From positions 1 through 50,368 of the forward strand of contig NZ_JNXC01000044.1 of assembly GCF_000716595.1 (NCBI RefSeq): DNA of 50,368 nucleotides. The letters run 5' to 3'. The DNA comes from Saccharothrix sp. NRRL B-16314. GTDB lineage: Bacteria > Actinomycetota > Actinomycetes > Mycobacteriales > Pseudonocardiaceae. The notes under the pieces are model-generated. The model was not told the origin of the DNA and searched no databases. It was given only the letters and a program-made list of their open reading frames with translations. Each line of letters opens with the position of its first letter. Positions within the stretch are counted from its first letter, which is position 1. Shown here piece after piece: positions 19,601 to 28,876 of this stretch. The position numbers and the translations under genes are program-made.

Positions 19601-22544
19601 GTACGCTGCCGGGTTGGCGTCGAGCACGACATTGCGGTAGTGGACGACACCGCTGTAGTCGTAGGTGGTGCACCCGCCGGTGGGGTCGCAGACCTTGGTC
19701 AGCTTGTCGCCGTCGTAGGTGTAGCTCCACGTCAACGTGACGGTCGAGCTGGTGGTGACCTGGGTGACGTGCCCGCCGGTCCAGGTGAACCGCAGACTCC
19801 GGGTGGAGACCGTGTCAGTCGCCGAGCTGAGTCGGCCGCCGGTGTCGTAGGCCAGTGTCTGGCTGCGGCCGAAGTCGTCGGTGATCGAGGTGAGTTTGCC
19901 CGCCGCGTCAAAGGTATAGTTGACGTAGCCCTTGGTTACCAACTTCCAACCGCCGCCGGTGATCTGCACCAGGGTGGCGAACCTTCCCGGCGGCGGCGCG
20001 TAGCTGCCGTCGGTGTTGCGACCGAAGCGGGCCTGCTGCCCCTCGGGGTAGGTGACCACGACGTTGCCCGAACCGTCGGTGTCGGGCCTGATCGTGGTGT
20101 CCCAGCGAGTGGACCAGCCGGCTCCGAACGCCAGGTTCCGGCGCGGGTCGAGGCTGTTATAGTTGCGCACCACCGACAGCGCGGGCCCGACCGCACTGGC
20201 GACCGCGTCGGTCGCCGACGTCGTGTAGTTGCCCACACCCGGATCCACGGCCCCGCCGGGATCGGTGGACGAGGCGCCGAGGTGGCTGGTGATCGCGGGC
20301 TGCGGGACCTGCGCCGTCAGGTAGGAGCCCTGGCTCAACGGACTGTTGCTGCCCCAGTCCCCCACCGAGCCGTACCAGACGTAGGACTTGCCCCAGGTCA
20401 TCTTGCCCGCGGGCACCGTCCAGGTGGACGACGAGATCCACCCGGACTCGGTGCAATTCTGCTGTCCGTCACCGCCTGCGTCGCACATCTTGAACAGGTA
20501 CGCCAGCCCGTGGCCGGGGTGGTTGTCCGGATCCCGGCCACTGATCGCCAGCGTGGGTGTCAGCACCTCGGCGACGTAGTTGCTGGGCGGTGACATCGAC
20601 TCCAGCACCGGGATCTGGTTGGCGACGGTGAACGTCACCGCCTGCGACATCGGCACGCCGGTCGAGCTGAATTTGGTGGTGCCGTAGTGATCCATGTCGA
20701 AGTGCAGCTTGTAGGCGCCCGGCTTGAGCTTGCCGATCGTCGCCGACACCGTCGCGGTCTGTCCCGGCGCGACGTCGTGCGGCACCGAGGTCTGCGCGAC
20801 ACCGCCCAGCTCCGTTCCGGCGCTGTCCCACAACCGGTAGCTGAGCTTGTAGTTGCTGCCCGGCGTCCAGGTGTCCCGACCGTGGTTGGTGACGGTAACC
20901 TGCATCCTGCCGTCCTGGGTAGACGTCAGCGGGGTGGTCATCGCCCCGACGTCGTAGGTCGCCCAATACGGGTTGTAGGTGATCTCCAGGTATGGAGGGT
21001 TCGCGCTGTTGCGGCTCGCGAACTTCTTCCAACCGTAGCTGTCGGACTCCGACGCCCGTACAGTCAAGCCGTTGTTGGCGGCACCGTGCGTCCACCCGTG
21101 CACCACGTTGCGCCCGTAGTCGCCCAACTCGATCTTCTGCCACGCGCCGCCCGGGCTGCACCCGCTGTAGCCGCTGTAGCCGCTGGCGAAGCTCGCGCTG
21201 CCCAACACGCCGCCGAAGGACGGCCCCGGCCACGACTTGTTGCCCGACACGGTCCAGCCCTGCGTCACCTCGTGCGCCCACACGGTGCGCGCCTGGCACG
21301 AGTAGGACCACGTGTTGTACAACCACAGGTTGGCGCCCAGGACGTACTGTCCGGTCAGAGCCGAGCCGACCGAGTCGAACTTGAGGAACCCGTTCGCCTT
21401 GTTCGTGCCGCCGTCGAACGTGCCCACGCTGAAGTTCGGGTCACCGGAGTAGTCGTTGGTCCACGGCGCCTGTACGAACGTCGTGCCGTCCGCCGTCTGC
21501 GCCATCACGCTCGGGTCCGCCTTCACCGGGAACACCCGCGCCGGATCCGCCAACCACGCCCGGTCCAAGCTCACGTGCAGCACGTCGCCGTCCAGGCGAT
21601 ACGCCACGCCCCACGACCGGGCACCCTCGCCCGAACGCGGGTCGATCGCCGAGTCCTCCATGAACCCCGGCGGGATCACCGCCTGCACCACGCCCGAGGA
21701 ATCCTCCAGCCGCACGGAACCCGCGTCCAACGATGCGGTCAACCCGTTGAGCCGCATCGGGAAGTCCCACTCGGTCGGCGCATCAGCCGACTCCAGGACC
21801 AACGTCTCCTTGATCCCGCCCGGTGACGCCACCAACTCCAGGTCGACACCACCACGCACGTCGGAGTACGTGATCGTCCCGCCGTCGACCCGTCCGCGCG
21901 CATTCGCCGCACCGGCCACGCCGTAACCGAACGACACCCCCGGCGCCAACTCCAACGACACCACCGTCGACGCGTCGGCCGACTCGGCGAACCGCTTGCC
22001 CATCGAGTCCGACCTGCTCCGCCAGGTGGTGTCGTCCCACACCAGAGACAAGTCGATCGGAACCCACAAACCGTTGCGCGAAAAGAACTTGCGCCCTTGG
22101 AACATCCGACGCGTCTGCGTGCCGTCCGGGTTGACGAACACCTGCGTGTCGCGCGACCGCTTGTTCAACAGCTCACGACTGGCACCCTGTTCGAACCCGC
22201 GGACACTCCCCGCCGTCGCAGGCTCGCCACCGACCCCCACCACCGTTTCCGGCGCCAGCGCCACGTCGCCCAACTCCGGATCCGGGTACCGGACGTCGTT
22301 CGGAAAGACCACCCGTCGCGGGTGGCGCGTCGGGTACCTCGCCCGGCTTCTCCTCCGCCGCGGTCTGCTCGCTCGTCGCCTCGTGACTGCGCCCGGCCGC
22401 CGATCCCCACTCCTGCTGCGGAATCTCACCGACCACCCGAGGCTGCCCGGCACTAGCGGCAGCACCGCCGACCGAACCCGGCACCACCAACGAAAGCACG
22501 ACGGACAACGCCACAACACGGACAGCACGACGCACCGGGCCCAC
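13651..22544 (-). pseudogene. giant secreted Rhs/YD-repeat toxin with zincin-like tip, two frameshifts
   Basis: One gene of about 2,960 codons, broken twice. It starts at a GTG (22544 or 22550) with signal peptide VALSVVLSLVVPGSVGGAAASA. The frame shifts near 22310, where one extra G separates it from RRVVFPNDVRYPDPELG, and again near 19545, inside a LamG domain (AYWRFDEATGTT to NGTYTSVTLGAPGAM). Order: signal peptide; DNRLRE-like domain (about 21510-21010); CARDB-like domain (20960-20620); Rhs N-terminal block; LamG-type domain (19640-18950); many YD repeats (18930-15200); Rhs core GARWYQPGTGTFASRD (14930-14740). A Pro/Ser-rich linker and the toxin tip follow. The tip has HELSH (13777-13791), an HExxH zinc-protease motif. 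A short immunity-like gene overlaps the stop. If the frameshifts are real the toxin is not made. Confidence 0.85.
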
Positions 22545-22550
22545 CGTCAC

Positions 22551-22850
22551 TCCTCAGCACAAGCGAGGCGACACGACGAAGCCTCAACGAGCCAGAAGGA
22601 ATCCTCACCTACCGGGAGCCCTGATGACGATCGGCTGAAAAGTGATTGTCGCCATCCGCTGCCATGTAACGCTCACTCTCGGTGGACGACAACGGCCATA
22701 AAATCACACTTTGGTCACGCAGCGCACCGACACCGTTTGACCAACAAGATCTCTTCGCCGTAGCTAGCTGACCACGAGAATCTCGATCCTCGATCGCGCT
22801 CCGCGCAGAAGCGCGAATACTTCCTGAGCAACTCCGGGTCTAGGGCGCGC
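22551..22850. other. upstream region of the Rhs gene, no gene seen
   Basis: This 300-base stretch separates the Rhs start from the transposase remnant. It is less GC-rich than its surroundings near 22690-22760, which fits a promoter for the minus-strand Rhs gene. No convincing -35/-10 pair, terminal inverted repeat or target-site duplication was identified. Confidence 0.35.
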
Positions 22851-24473
22851 AGCACCCGGACCGGGACGCCCAGTTCCGCTATATCAACGAGCGGGTCAAG
22901 TGGCACCAGGCCGAGGGCGAGCCAGCAATCAGCGTGGACACCAAGAAGAAGGAGATGCTCGGCCGACTGCCCAACGCCTGGCGACAATGGCGTTCCGAGG
23001 GAGACCCGGTCGAGGTGGAGGACCACAGCTTCTTCACCGCACCGAAAGGCGAGGTGGCGATTCCCTACGGGATCTACGACATGGCGGCCGACACCGGCTG
23101 GGTGAACGTGGGCGTCGACCATGACACCTCGACCTTCGCCGTCGCGTCGATCCGCCGTCGGTGGCAGGCCCGCGGCCGGATCGACTACCCCGATGCGACC
23201 CGGCTGCTGATCACGGCGGATGCCGGCGGCTCCAACAACCACCGCTACCGCGTCTGGAAGTCCGAGCCGGCCAACCTGGCCGTCGAGACCGGCTGCACAT
23301 CACGGTCTGCCACTTCCCGCCCGGCACCTCGAAGTGGAACAAGATCGAGCACCGGCTGTTCTCCCACATCACCTCGAACTGGCGCGGCAGGCCGCTGACC
23401 AGTCATGAAGTCGTCGTCCGGTCCATCGCCGCCACCCGGACCCGTGCCGGACTGCGAGTGGAGGCCGAACTCGATTCCCGCGCCTACCCGTTGGGGATCG
23501 CCGTGAGCAAGGAACACCTGACGCGGTTGGCGGTCGACCATCATGCCGAACGTGGTGCGTGGAACTACACCATCAGCCCTCGCGGCCCCTTCACCACAGC
23601 GACGCCGATGGCTTCGGTCCCGGACCGGACCCGCCGGGAAGCCCTCGCGATCCTCTCCGATCCGGAGCTCACCGGCATGCGTCCCGAAGCGCTGAAAGCC
23701 CTGACAGAGCAACTGATCCCGCACCTCGAGGCATCACGCGAAGAACACCTTCACCGGCAGCGAGGAGCCGCCTGCGGCAGGTCGGAAGTCATGGCCGCCC
23801 CATGCTCACCGGTGCCGACAAGGTCCTGGTGACCGTGCTCTACCTGCGCCACGTGTGCTCGCAGAACGTATTGGCGGACATGCTGGGCATCACCCAGCGC
23901 ACCCTCGGCCCAGCGATCAAGGAGGTCCGCCGGGCACTTGCGGCGCAAAGGGTCACGATCACGCCCACCACCCTGTGCTTGCCCACCCGCCACGATGTCA
24001 TCGCCTTCGTCCGGTACGGCACACCCGACGCCGGCCGATTCCACCTCTCCCAAGCCCTGTCCGATCCCGTATTGACCCGAATGAGCAGACAGGATCTCAC
24101 CGTGCTGACCGAACGTCTCTCGGCGCGGCAGGCGGCCTTGATCGAGAAGCGCCGACACCGACAGGGCGGCGGCCCCCGCCAACCAGGAAGCCGAGGCGGC
24201 GTGTTCCGCCAGAAGATCACCGACACGGAGCGGATCCTGGCCGCAGTCCTCTACGGGCGCGAAATCGGAACGCGACCCGTTCTCGCCCATGCCTTCGGCG
24301 TCAGCCTCAGCACCCTCAACAACGCGCTCGCCGACGCCCTACCCGTTCTCCACGAAGCAGGAATCACACTGCCCCTGGCCACCATCCGCTTCCGCACCGG
24401 AGCCGAACTGCTCGCCAGTGTCGGCAACCCACCCGACGAGCACCCCATCGGCAGCGACACACCGACAAGTTGA
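22850..24473 (+). pseudogene. ISAzo13-family transposase, N-truncated with two frameshifts
   Basis: Three frames together resemble the C-terminal two thirds of a long ISAzo13-family transposase. Frame one has YINERVKWHQAEGEPAIS, DTKKKEM, then VNVGVDHDTSTFAV and LLITADAGGSN. Near 23290 it moves to frame two (HITVCHFPPGTSKWNKIEH, then GRPLTSHEVVV), which covers the DDE catalytic end. Near 23790 it moves to frame three, which carries two helix-turn-helix repeats (DKVLVTVLYLRHVCSQNVL and ERILAAVLYGREIGTRPVL). The first part of the protein is missing and no terminal inverted repeats are seen, so it cannot move by itself. Confidence 0.8.
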
Positions 24474-24616
24474 TTCTTTACGGCTCCACCTGCTGCGCAA
24501 CAGATTCCGCTATGCTGGCCGCCGGCACCGGGACATGATCGTCAGTGGCCTCAAGCCGGTCTGCACCGCACCGACCGAGGCCGCGACGAAGTGCGGTTCA
24601 CGGCCGCCGGACGCAA

Positions 24617-24704
24617 GTATTCACCGCGCGAGCGGGATGGTCCCCCAAGCCCGCCGCCAGCGTGCGTCGACGTTCGTCTTCCCCGCGCGAGCGGGGATGG
24701 TCCG
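24617..24704. CRISPR. two-repeat type I-E-like CRISPR remnant
   Basis: A 29-base unit at 24676-24704 (starting GTCTTCCCCGCGCGAGCG) matches the common actinobacterial type I-E repeat, with one A in the G run. A degenerate copy lies at 24617-24644. The 31 bases between them have spacer length and give the 59-61-base period of I-E arrays. No leader, further repeats or cas genes are present, so this is a dead end of an array. Confidence 0.65.
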
Positions 24705-24779
24705 CAGGTCGGACGCGGCGAGTTCCAGGCGGAGCGGCGACCGGTAGCTAATGTATCGGAAACCTTCGAGCCCCGAACG

Positions 24780-25130
24780 GCCCAGCCTTGCTGCCGGCCA
24801 CGTTCCTAGTCGAGTGCAAGAACTGGAGCAGCCCAGTCGACAACGGAACGCTTGGATACTTCATCAACACCCTCGCCAACCGCAGTGTCGAGGTGGGGCT
24901 GATGATCGCGGCCTGCGGTATCACCGGCGACCCCCAGAACGCGTCCTACGCTCATTCCCTTCTACTCCAGGCGTCAGCACGCGGCATCAGGGTCTTAGTG
25001 ATCACGACGGAGGAACTCACCGCCCTCAGCCGGACGTCAGACTTCGTCGAGTTGCTGAACAGGCGCTACCTCCGTGCCATGGCAAGTGGGATGGGATTCC
25101 CCAATTGGACAACCTCACCATCGCCGAACT
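24780..25130 (+). pseudogene. Mrr-like restriction endonuclease fragment (PD-(D/E)XK core)
   Basis: The frame LLPATFLVECKNWSSPVDNG contains the ExK active-site pair (ECK) of Mrr-type PD-(D/E)XK nucleases. VEVGLMIAACGITGD and RGIRVLVITTEELTAL complete the typical strand-helix pattern. The domain lacks its first half, because a frame break lies at about 24785 (FEPRTAQP reads in a different frame). After about 25080 the sequence becomes low-complexity. The fragment is about 100 residues. Fragments of other DNA-processing genes follow directly. Confidence 0.65.
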
Positions 25131-25189
25131 GGTCGTCCCGCCCCGATCGACCCACTCGCACCCCACAGGAGATCCGCGACGCCGCGCGA

Positions 25190-25352
25190 GCGCATCGTGA
25201 TCGGCAACCAACCCGAACCCGCCCAGCGCGCTACGAGGACGGTCGACCCGACGCTGGTCCGGGCGTGGGCGCGCCGAACCGGCAGGCAGGTGGCCGATCG
25301 CGGCCGGATCTCGCAGGACGTCGTCGACGCCTACGAAGCCGCTCACGGCTGA
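25190..25352 (+). pseudogene. Lsr2-type C-terminal DNA-binding tail (fragment)
   Basis: The last residues before the stop at 25352, RAWARRTGRQVADRGRI then SQDVVDAYEAAHG, match the Lsr2 C-terminal domain that binds AT-rich DNA through its RGR minor-groove hook. The preceding oligomerisation domain of Lsr2 is not seen, so this is a detached tail, perhaps once fused to another protein. A very similar tail ends the YhaN-like protein at 42793. Confidence 0.65.
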
Positions 25353-25399
25353 TCACGCGCGCCAGCGGGTGCAGTGGATCACTCCGTGCACAGCACTGA

Positions 25400-25640
25400 A
25401 TTCGGTGACCTCACGGCAGTCGACCTCCGAGCGGACCCATCTGCACAACCGGTTTCCCGGTTGCACGACCGTCCGCGCTGTCCCGTCTCCGGACATGGTC
25501 AAGACCAGCGGACACCGCCTCGTCTCGAGTGAAGAGGCAGTCCGCGTCACGCGGTCAGCGGCGACCGCACGACACCCGTTCAGCCCAGCAGGCACCACCC
25601 GTTCAGCGCTACGGCGAGGACGACCAATCGCCGTATGTAC
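25400..25640 (+). pseudogene. decayed internal fragment of a second YhaN/SbcC-like gene
   Basis: The frame around 25430-25580 (TSERTHLHNRF, AVPSPDMVKTSGHRLV, SSEEAVRVTRSAA) aligns without large gaps to the middle of the YhaN-like protein encoded at about 40490-40640 (TSERAELLTR, AVPSPGTVKTSGDRLV, CEEAVRAARSAS). The DNA is also clearly similar, for example both contain GGTCAAGACCAG. No ATPase motif survives. This is a diverged fragment of a paralogue rather than a recent duplication. Confidence 0.7.
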
Positions 25641-25740
25641 CACAAGACGATTAATCGGAACTCATTTGATGCACAAGCACCACTCAAGCCGAGTCGAGAC
25701 ATCCAAAACCAGCACATCACCGCACAAAAGGAGCACAAAT

Positions 25741-26263
25741 ATGACGGACGGCACTGCATACGACAAGCTCACCAAGGACCAACTGTCGGGCGTCAGTTGC
25801 ATCCACTGCGGACGCGTTCCAGTCAATCTGAAGGTAGTCCAAGAAAGTCGCGACACGATGCTGGTTGCCTGCTCAGACGAAGATCGCGTGATGTGCGAGC
25901 GCAAGGTTTTCTGGCTGGATTCACCTTGCCCGCCGTGGTGTAATGGGCTACACGCGGATAATGACCACCCCGATGATCGCAATCACTATTCTTCTTGGCA
26001 GGGCAGGGGTGCCGTTGATCAACGATAAGGCGGAAACCTGCGGCGACCTGTCGGAGGGGCCGTTTCAACCGGAGTACGTCGCGCTCCACATTCGCCAGAT
26101 GGTCCGTGAGCATGGTGCCGCGATCTGGTGCGGCCTGGGCGAGACCGCGAAAGGCTGGCACCTCACTCCCACGGAAGCTCGCACCTTGGCCAAGGTGTTG
26201 ATGGAGGCCGCCGATTTGACCTCTATTGCTCCGAAGATGGCGCCGACCATCAAGGCTGCGTGA
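25741..26263 (+). pseudogene. DUF6907-like zinc-binding protein, frameshifted
   Basis: An ATG at 25741 has a good AAAGGAG site. The first frame has SCIHCGRVP and CSDEDRVMC, then the diagnostic CPPWCNGLHADNDHPDD. It runs out of frame near 25998 and stops at 26028. The C-terminal half of the family (AGVPLINDK, then GWHLTPTEARTLAKVLMEAADL) continues in another frame to 26263. Removing one T in TCTTCTTGG restores a protein of about 170 residues. Such proteins are common in actinobacteria; the function is unknown. Confidence 0.65.
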
Positions 26264-26570
26264 CCGGCCGCCTCCACCTGGGCGACAGCAGGAGCACCTT
26301 GGCAGACGTCCGTACCGGTTCGGGCCAACTCCGTGCTTGCCCGGCCCGCTGGGAGGAGCGTCGTGCGAGCGGTGGCGGAGCTTCAGCAGTGAGAGGACCG
26401 ATTGCGACCGCATCGAGTCATCGGAGGTGGCAGCCAGCCGACCCACGCGGAGGTCCGATGAGCTACTCGCCGATCGACCAACCGCAAGCAAGATCAAACG
26501 GCGATTTGGCGGCGACGGGAACGCGGCGGAAGTTGCTGGAACCCGACTTGACCGTCGGGAACGACCGGCT

Positions 26571-26603
26571 CTGACCTGCGCGAGGCGAGAAAGCGCAGGT
26601 CAG
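26571..26603. terminator. hairpin, probable terminator
   Basis: A perfect 11-bp inverted repeat, CTGACCTGCGC (26571-26581) and its complement (26593-26603), has an 11-nt loop. It lies between the DUF6907 remnant and the next plus-strand gene. The 26264-26570 stretch upstream holds no recognisable gene. Confidence 0.55.
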
Positions 26604-26620
26604 GGCCGGACCCCCATATC

Positions 26621-27469
26621 TTGACCCGGTTTGTCTCCGACCACGTCGAGGCGGCGCGGGTGGCCCGCGACCGCACGACCCGCCGACACGCTTTGCGCGT
26701 TCACGCCACCCGTCGCACCGCACCGTGGCGGGAGGACGCCGGGCCAACCAACTCCGGACCCGGCGGCATTGCTCCTGTCGTGCCCGCCTTGAGCGACGTG
26801 CTGCGCGCGGCGGTGGCGGGACGGCTCGCCGTCCGCGATGACCCAGCCGACATCATGCACAACCTGCTCCGCCCGCTCTTGGCCGTGACCACCGACGAGG
26901 AGGGCGCCGCGCGGATGCCGGTAGCCGCAGTACCCCTCGAACCCGCCGACACCACTGCGGGGCCAGCGACCACAACCGAGTTGCTGCGAATGGCTGGGAT
27001 CAGAGCTCTGGAAACCCGGTCGAGGGCGACCTTCGTCGATGCCGTTGACCACTTGGTCCGCATGGCGAGCCGTTCCGCCACGACCCACCACGCGGAACTC
27101 ATGCTCAGCGTGCTGGGTGCCGTGGCGTGCCGGTTCGACCCCCGCAGTGCCCACTACGTCCTCGACCGGCTGCGCGACAGCTCACCGGAAGGGCGGGCTG
27201 CGGGCATGTGGCGGATCGGTGCCGCCGCGCTGGTCTGCGGAACGTTGTCCGTGGCGGTGTCAGCCGCACGGCACCTGGCCTCGACATCGGACAGTACGAC
27301 CCTGTTCTCGATCAGCGATCATGACGAGGCGATAACCGACGAACGGTTCCGGGCTGCCGTCTATGGCGAGTACCTGGGCGACGCACCCGAGACCACCTTG
27401 AGAGGATTCCTCGCGTTCATTCAGCGCGTGCAAGCCCTTCCTGGGTATTCGCCAACCACCGGACCGTGA
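26621..27469 (+). CDS. hypothetical protein, possibly helical repeat
   Basis: About 282 residues from a TTG at 26621; later starts are possible. The N-terminal 45 residues are Arg/Thr-rich and may not be translated. From about residue 55 the protein looks genuine, with amphipathic helices (SDVLRAAVAGRLAV, HNLLRPLLAVTT, ATFVDAVDHLVRMA, HYVLDRLRDSS) and no Cys. I do not recognise a family. It stands between a decayed DUF6907 gene and an orphan Rhs tip, and nothing in its context reveals a role. Confidence 0.45.
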   Translation: MTRFVSDHVEAARVARDRTTRRHALRVHATRRTAPWREDAGPTNSGPGGIAPVVPALSDVLRAAVAGRLAVRDDPADIMHNLLRPLLAVTTDEEGAARMPVAAVPLEPADTTAGPATTTELLRMAGIRALETRSRATFVDAVDHLVRMASRSATTHHAELMLSVLGAVACRFDPRSAHYVLDRLRDSSPEGRAAGMWRIGAAALVCGTLSVAVSAARHLASTSDSTTLFSISDHDEAITDERFRAAVYGEYLGDAPETTLRGFLAFIQRVQALPGYSPTTGP

Positions 27470-27507
27470 TGACGTCGACCTCGACTCCGGTCATCCTGAA
27501 CGGCTGA

Positions 27508-27996
27508 TCGAGGTCAGCCGACCCGCGCGGCGAAGGCTTCGCTACGTTCGCCGCCTTGGGCCAGTACCACGACGCGGAGACCGGCCTGCACTACAACCAC
27601 TTCCGGTTCTACGACCCCAGGACCGCGAGGTACGTCTCCGCCGACCCGCTGGGGCTCGGCGGCGGCTACGCTCCGCACAGTTACGTCCGCAACCCCGGCA
27701 CGTGGTTCGACCCGCTGGGTCTGACCGAGGACAGCCCCGTCGGGACGGTCGTCAACGACAGGGGCGTGCGAGTGCAGGCTTACTCCAACGACCACGCTCC
27801 CCCGCACGCCCATGTCAAGGGCGGTGGCGCGGAAACCCGGACCGGCCAGAACGGCAAACCGCTGGAGGGCGACCCCGAGTTGTCACGCAGGCAGCAGCAG
27901 GTCGTAGACGACCACATCCGGGAGATCCGCAACGCCATCCGCCGGGACATGCGCCGCTACCGACCCTGCGGGGGCTCGGGAGGAGGGTCGTCGTGA
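27508..27996 (+). pseudogene. orphan Rhs C-terminal tip (core end plus toxin)
   Basis: The frame opens after a stop at 27505 with no start codon before a TTG at 27556. It carries the end of an Rhs core (GQYHDAETGLHYNHFRFYD, then RTARYVSADPLGL and the boundary motif NPGTWFDPLGLTE). A toxin of about 90 residues with NDHAPPHAHVKG follows. The rest of an Rhs protein is missing. Such detached tips form when toxin ends are swapped by recombination. The toxin activity is not recognised; the His cluster HAPPHAH suggests metal binding or nuclease-like chemistry. Confidence 0.75.
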
Positions 27997-28487
27997 CCGA
28001 GCACGATCGGTTCCCGGAGTTCGTCGCGGCGACCGGCTTGCAGGACGTGGACGTGAACGCGGGCGTGCACGACGAACACGTGCGGCACGAGGTGTACCTG
28101 CGTGCGTTGGCGGACGCCACACCACCCGACGGCCTCCCGGTCATCACGCGCGTGCTCGGAGATCCGGACCAGGTGATGGCGGTGGCCGCCGTCGTATGGC
28201 ACCTGGATCGGATGGGCGAGTCACACCCGGACTTCGACACCTGGGCGGAAGCGGTGCTGCCAGTGCTCGGCGGTCGCGAGTTCCCGACGCGCCGAGTCGC
28301 CGAGTGGCGCTTGTACCGGGATCTGGTGGCGGGCGGTGAACCGGATCGCGATCGACTGCGAGAGGCGTCGGACTGGTTGCAGCGCAAGGTGGCCAACAAC
28401 CTGACCAGGCCTGCGGTGCTGGAGGTGTTGGCCGAAGTCGGCCGGACCAAGCGAGTGCGCAACATCGCCAAGTCGAAGATCCGATGA
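27993..28487 (+). CDS. candidate immunity protein of the orphan Rhs tip
   Basis: The GTG at 27993 overlaps the toxin stop (GTGA), so it is coupled to the toxin. The protein has 164 residues, acidic in the first half (TEHDRFPEFVAATGLQDVD) and helical, with VMAVAAVVWHLDRMG and TRRVAEWRLYRDLV, and it ends in basic KSKIR. There is no signal peptide or membrane segment. Position directly after an Rhs tip is the basis for the call. It appears intact, so it may still protect against related toxins in neighbours. Confidence 0.7.
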   Translation: MTEHDRFPEFVAATGLQDVDVNAGVHDEHVRHEVYLRALADATPPDGLPVITRVLGDPDQVMAVAAVVWHLDRMGESHPDFDTWAEAVLPVLGGREFPTRRVAEWRLYRDLVAGGEPDRDRLREASDWLQRKVANNLTRPAVLEVLAEVGRTKRVRNIAKSKIR

Positions 28488-28748
28488 CCGCCTGGTTCGA
28501 CGGAGGTGTCTGGCGTCCACGATGTGCTCCGTGTGCAGCAGCTCGCGGCGATCAAGCTCGGCATGGGTTCTCCGAGGACTTGCACGTCGGTGACGGTCGC
28601 GTCGGGTGGTGAGCACCTTCACGACCAAGTGCGGCGATCCCACAACGATGGTGTGCCTGCCGACAACCTCATCCATGCAGATAGAAGACGCACGCAGCCC
28701 GATACTTCGAAGCGCTCACGGACATGGTTGTCATCTGCCGTGGCATCG

Positions 28749-28804
28749 ATCAGCGGACTCCATGCCTCCTCACACCCCCCGAGTGATCAGCGCGATGCCC
28801 ACGG
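28749..28804. repeat. 56-bp direct repeat, copy 2
   Basis: Identical to 5497-5552 at 55 of 56 positions and in the same orientation. On the minus strand it still reads MESAD, the start of the excisionase, but the frame then runs into a stop after about five more codons. It is therefore an xis leader detached from its gene. Confidence 0.9.
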
Positions 28805-28820
28805 GGTCGGGCGCCGACGA

Positions 28821-28849
28821 GTCTTCCCCGCGTGAGCGGAGGTGGTCCG
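28821..28849. repeat. single type I-E-like CRISPR repeat
   Basis: A 29-base unit starting GTCTTCCCCGCGTGAGCG differs from the perfect unit at 31163 in a few positions (CGT for CGC and GGAGG for GGGGG). No second unit is found one period away. It lies 28 bases beyond the stop of the minus-strand hydrolase and forms a short GC hairpin. Confidence 0.6.
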
Positions 28850-28876
28850 GCGGTCACACCCCGTTCGGCCTGGCCG

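Larger units (their letters stand above)
28488..28876. other. gene-free stretch with two repeats
   Basis: About 390 bases lie between the immunity gene and the hydrolase. They hold the second copy of the 56-bp xis-leader repeat (28749-28804) and a lone CRISPR-like unit (28821-28849). Short frames here have no recognisable product. Confidence 0.5.
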
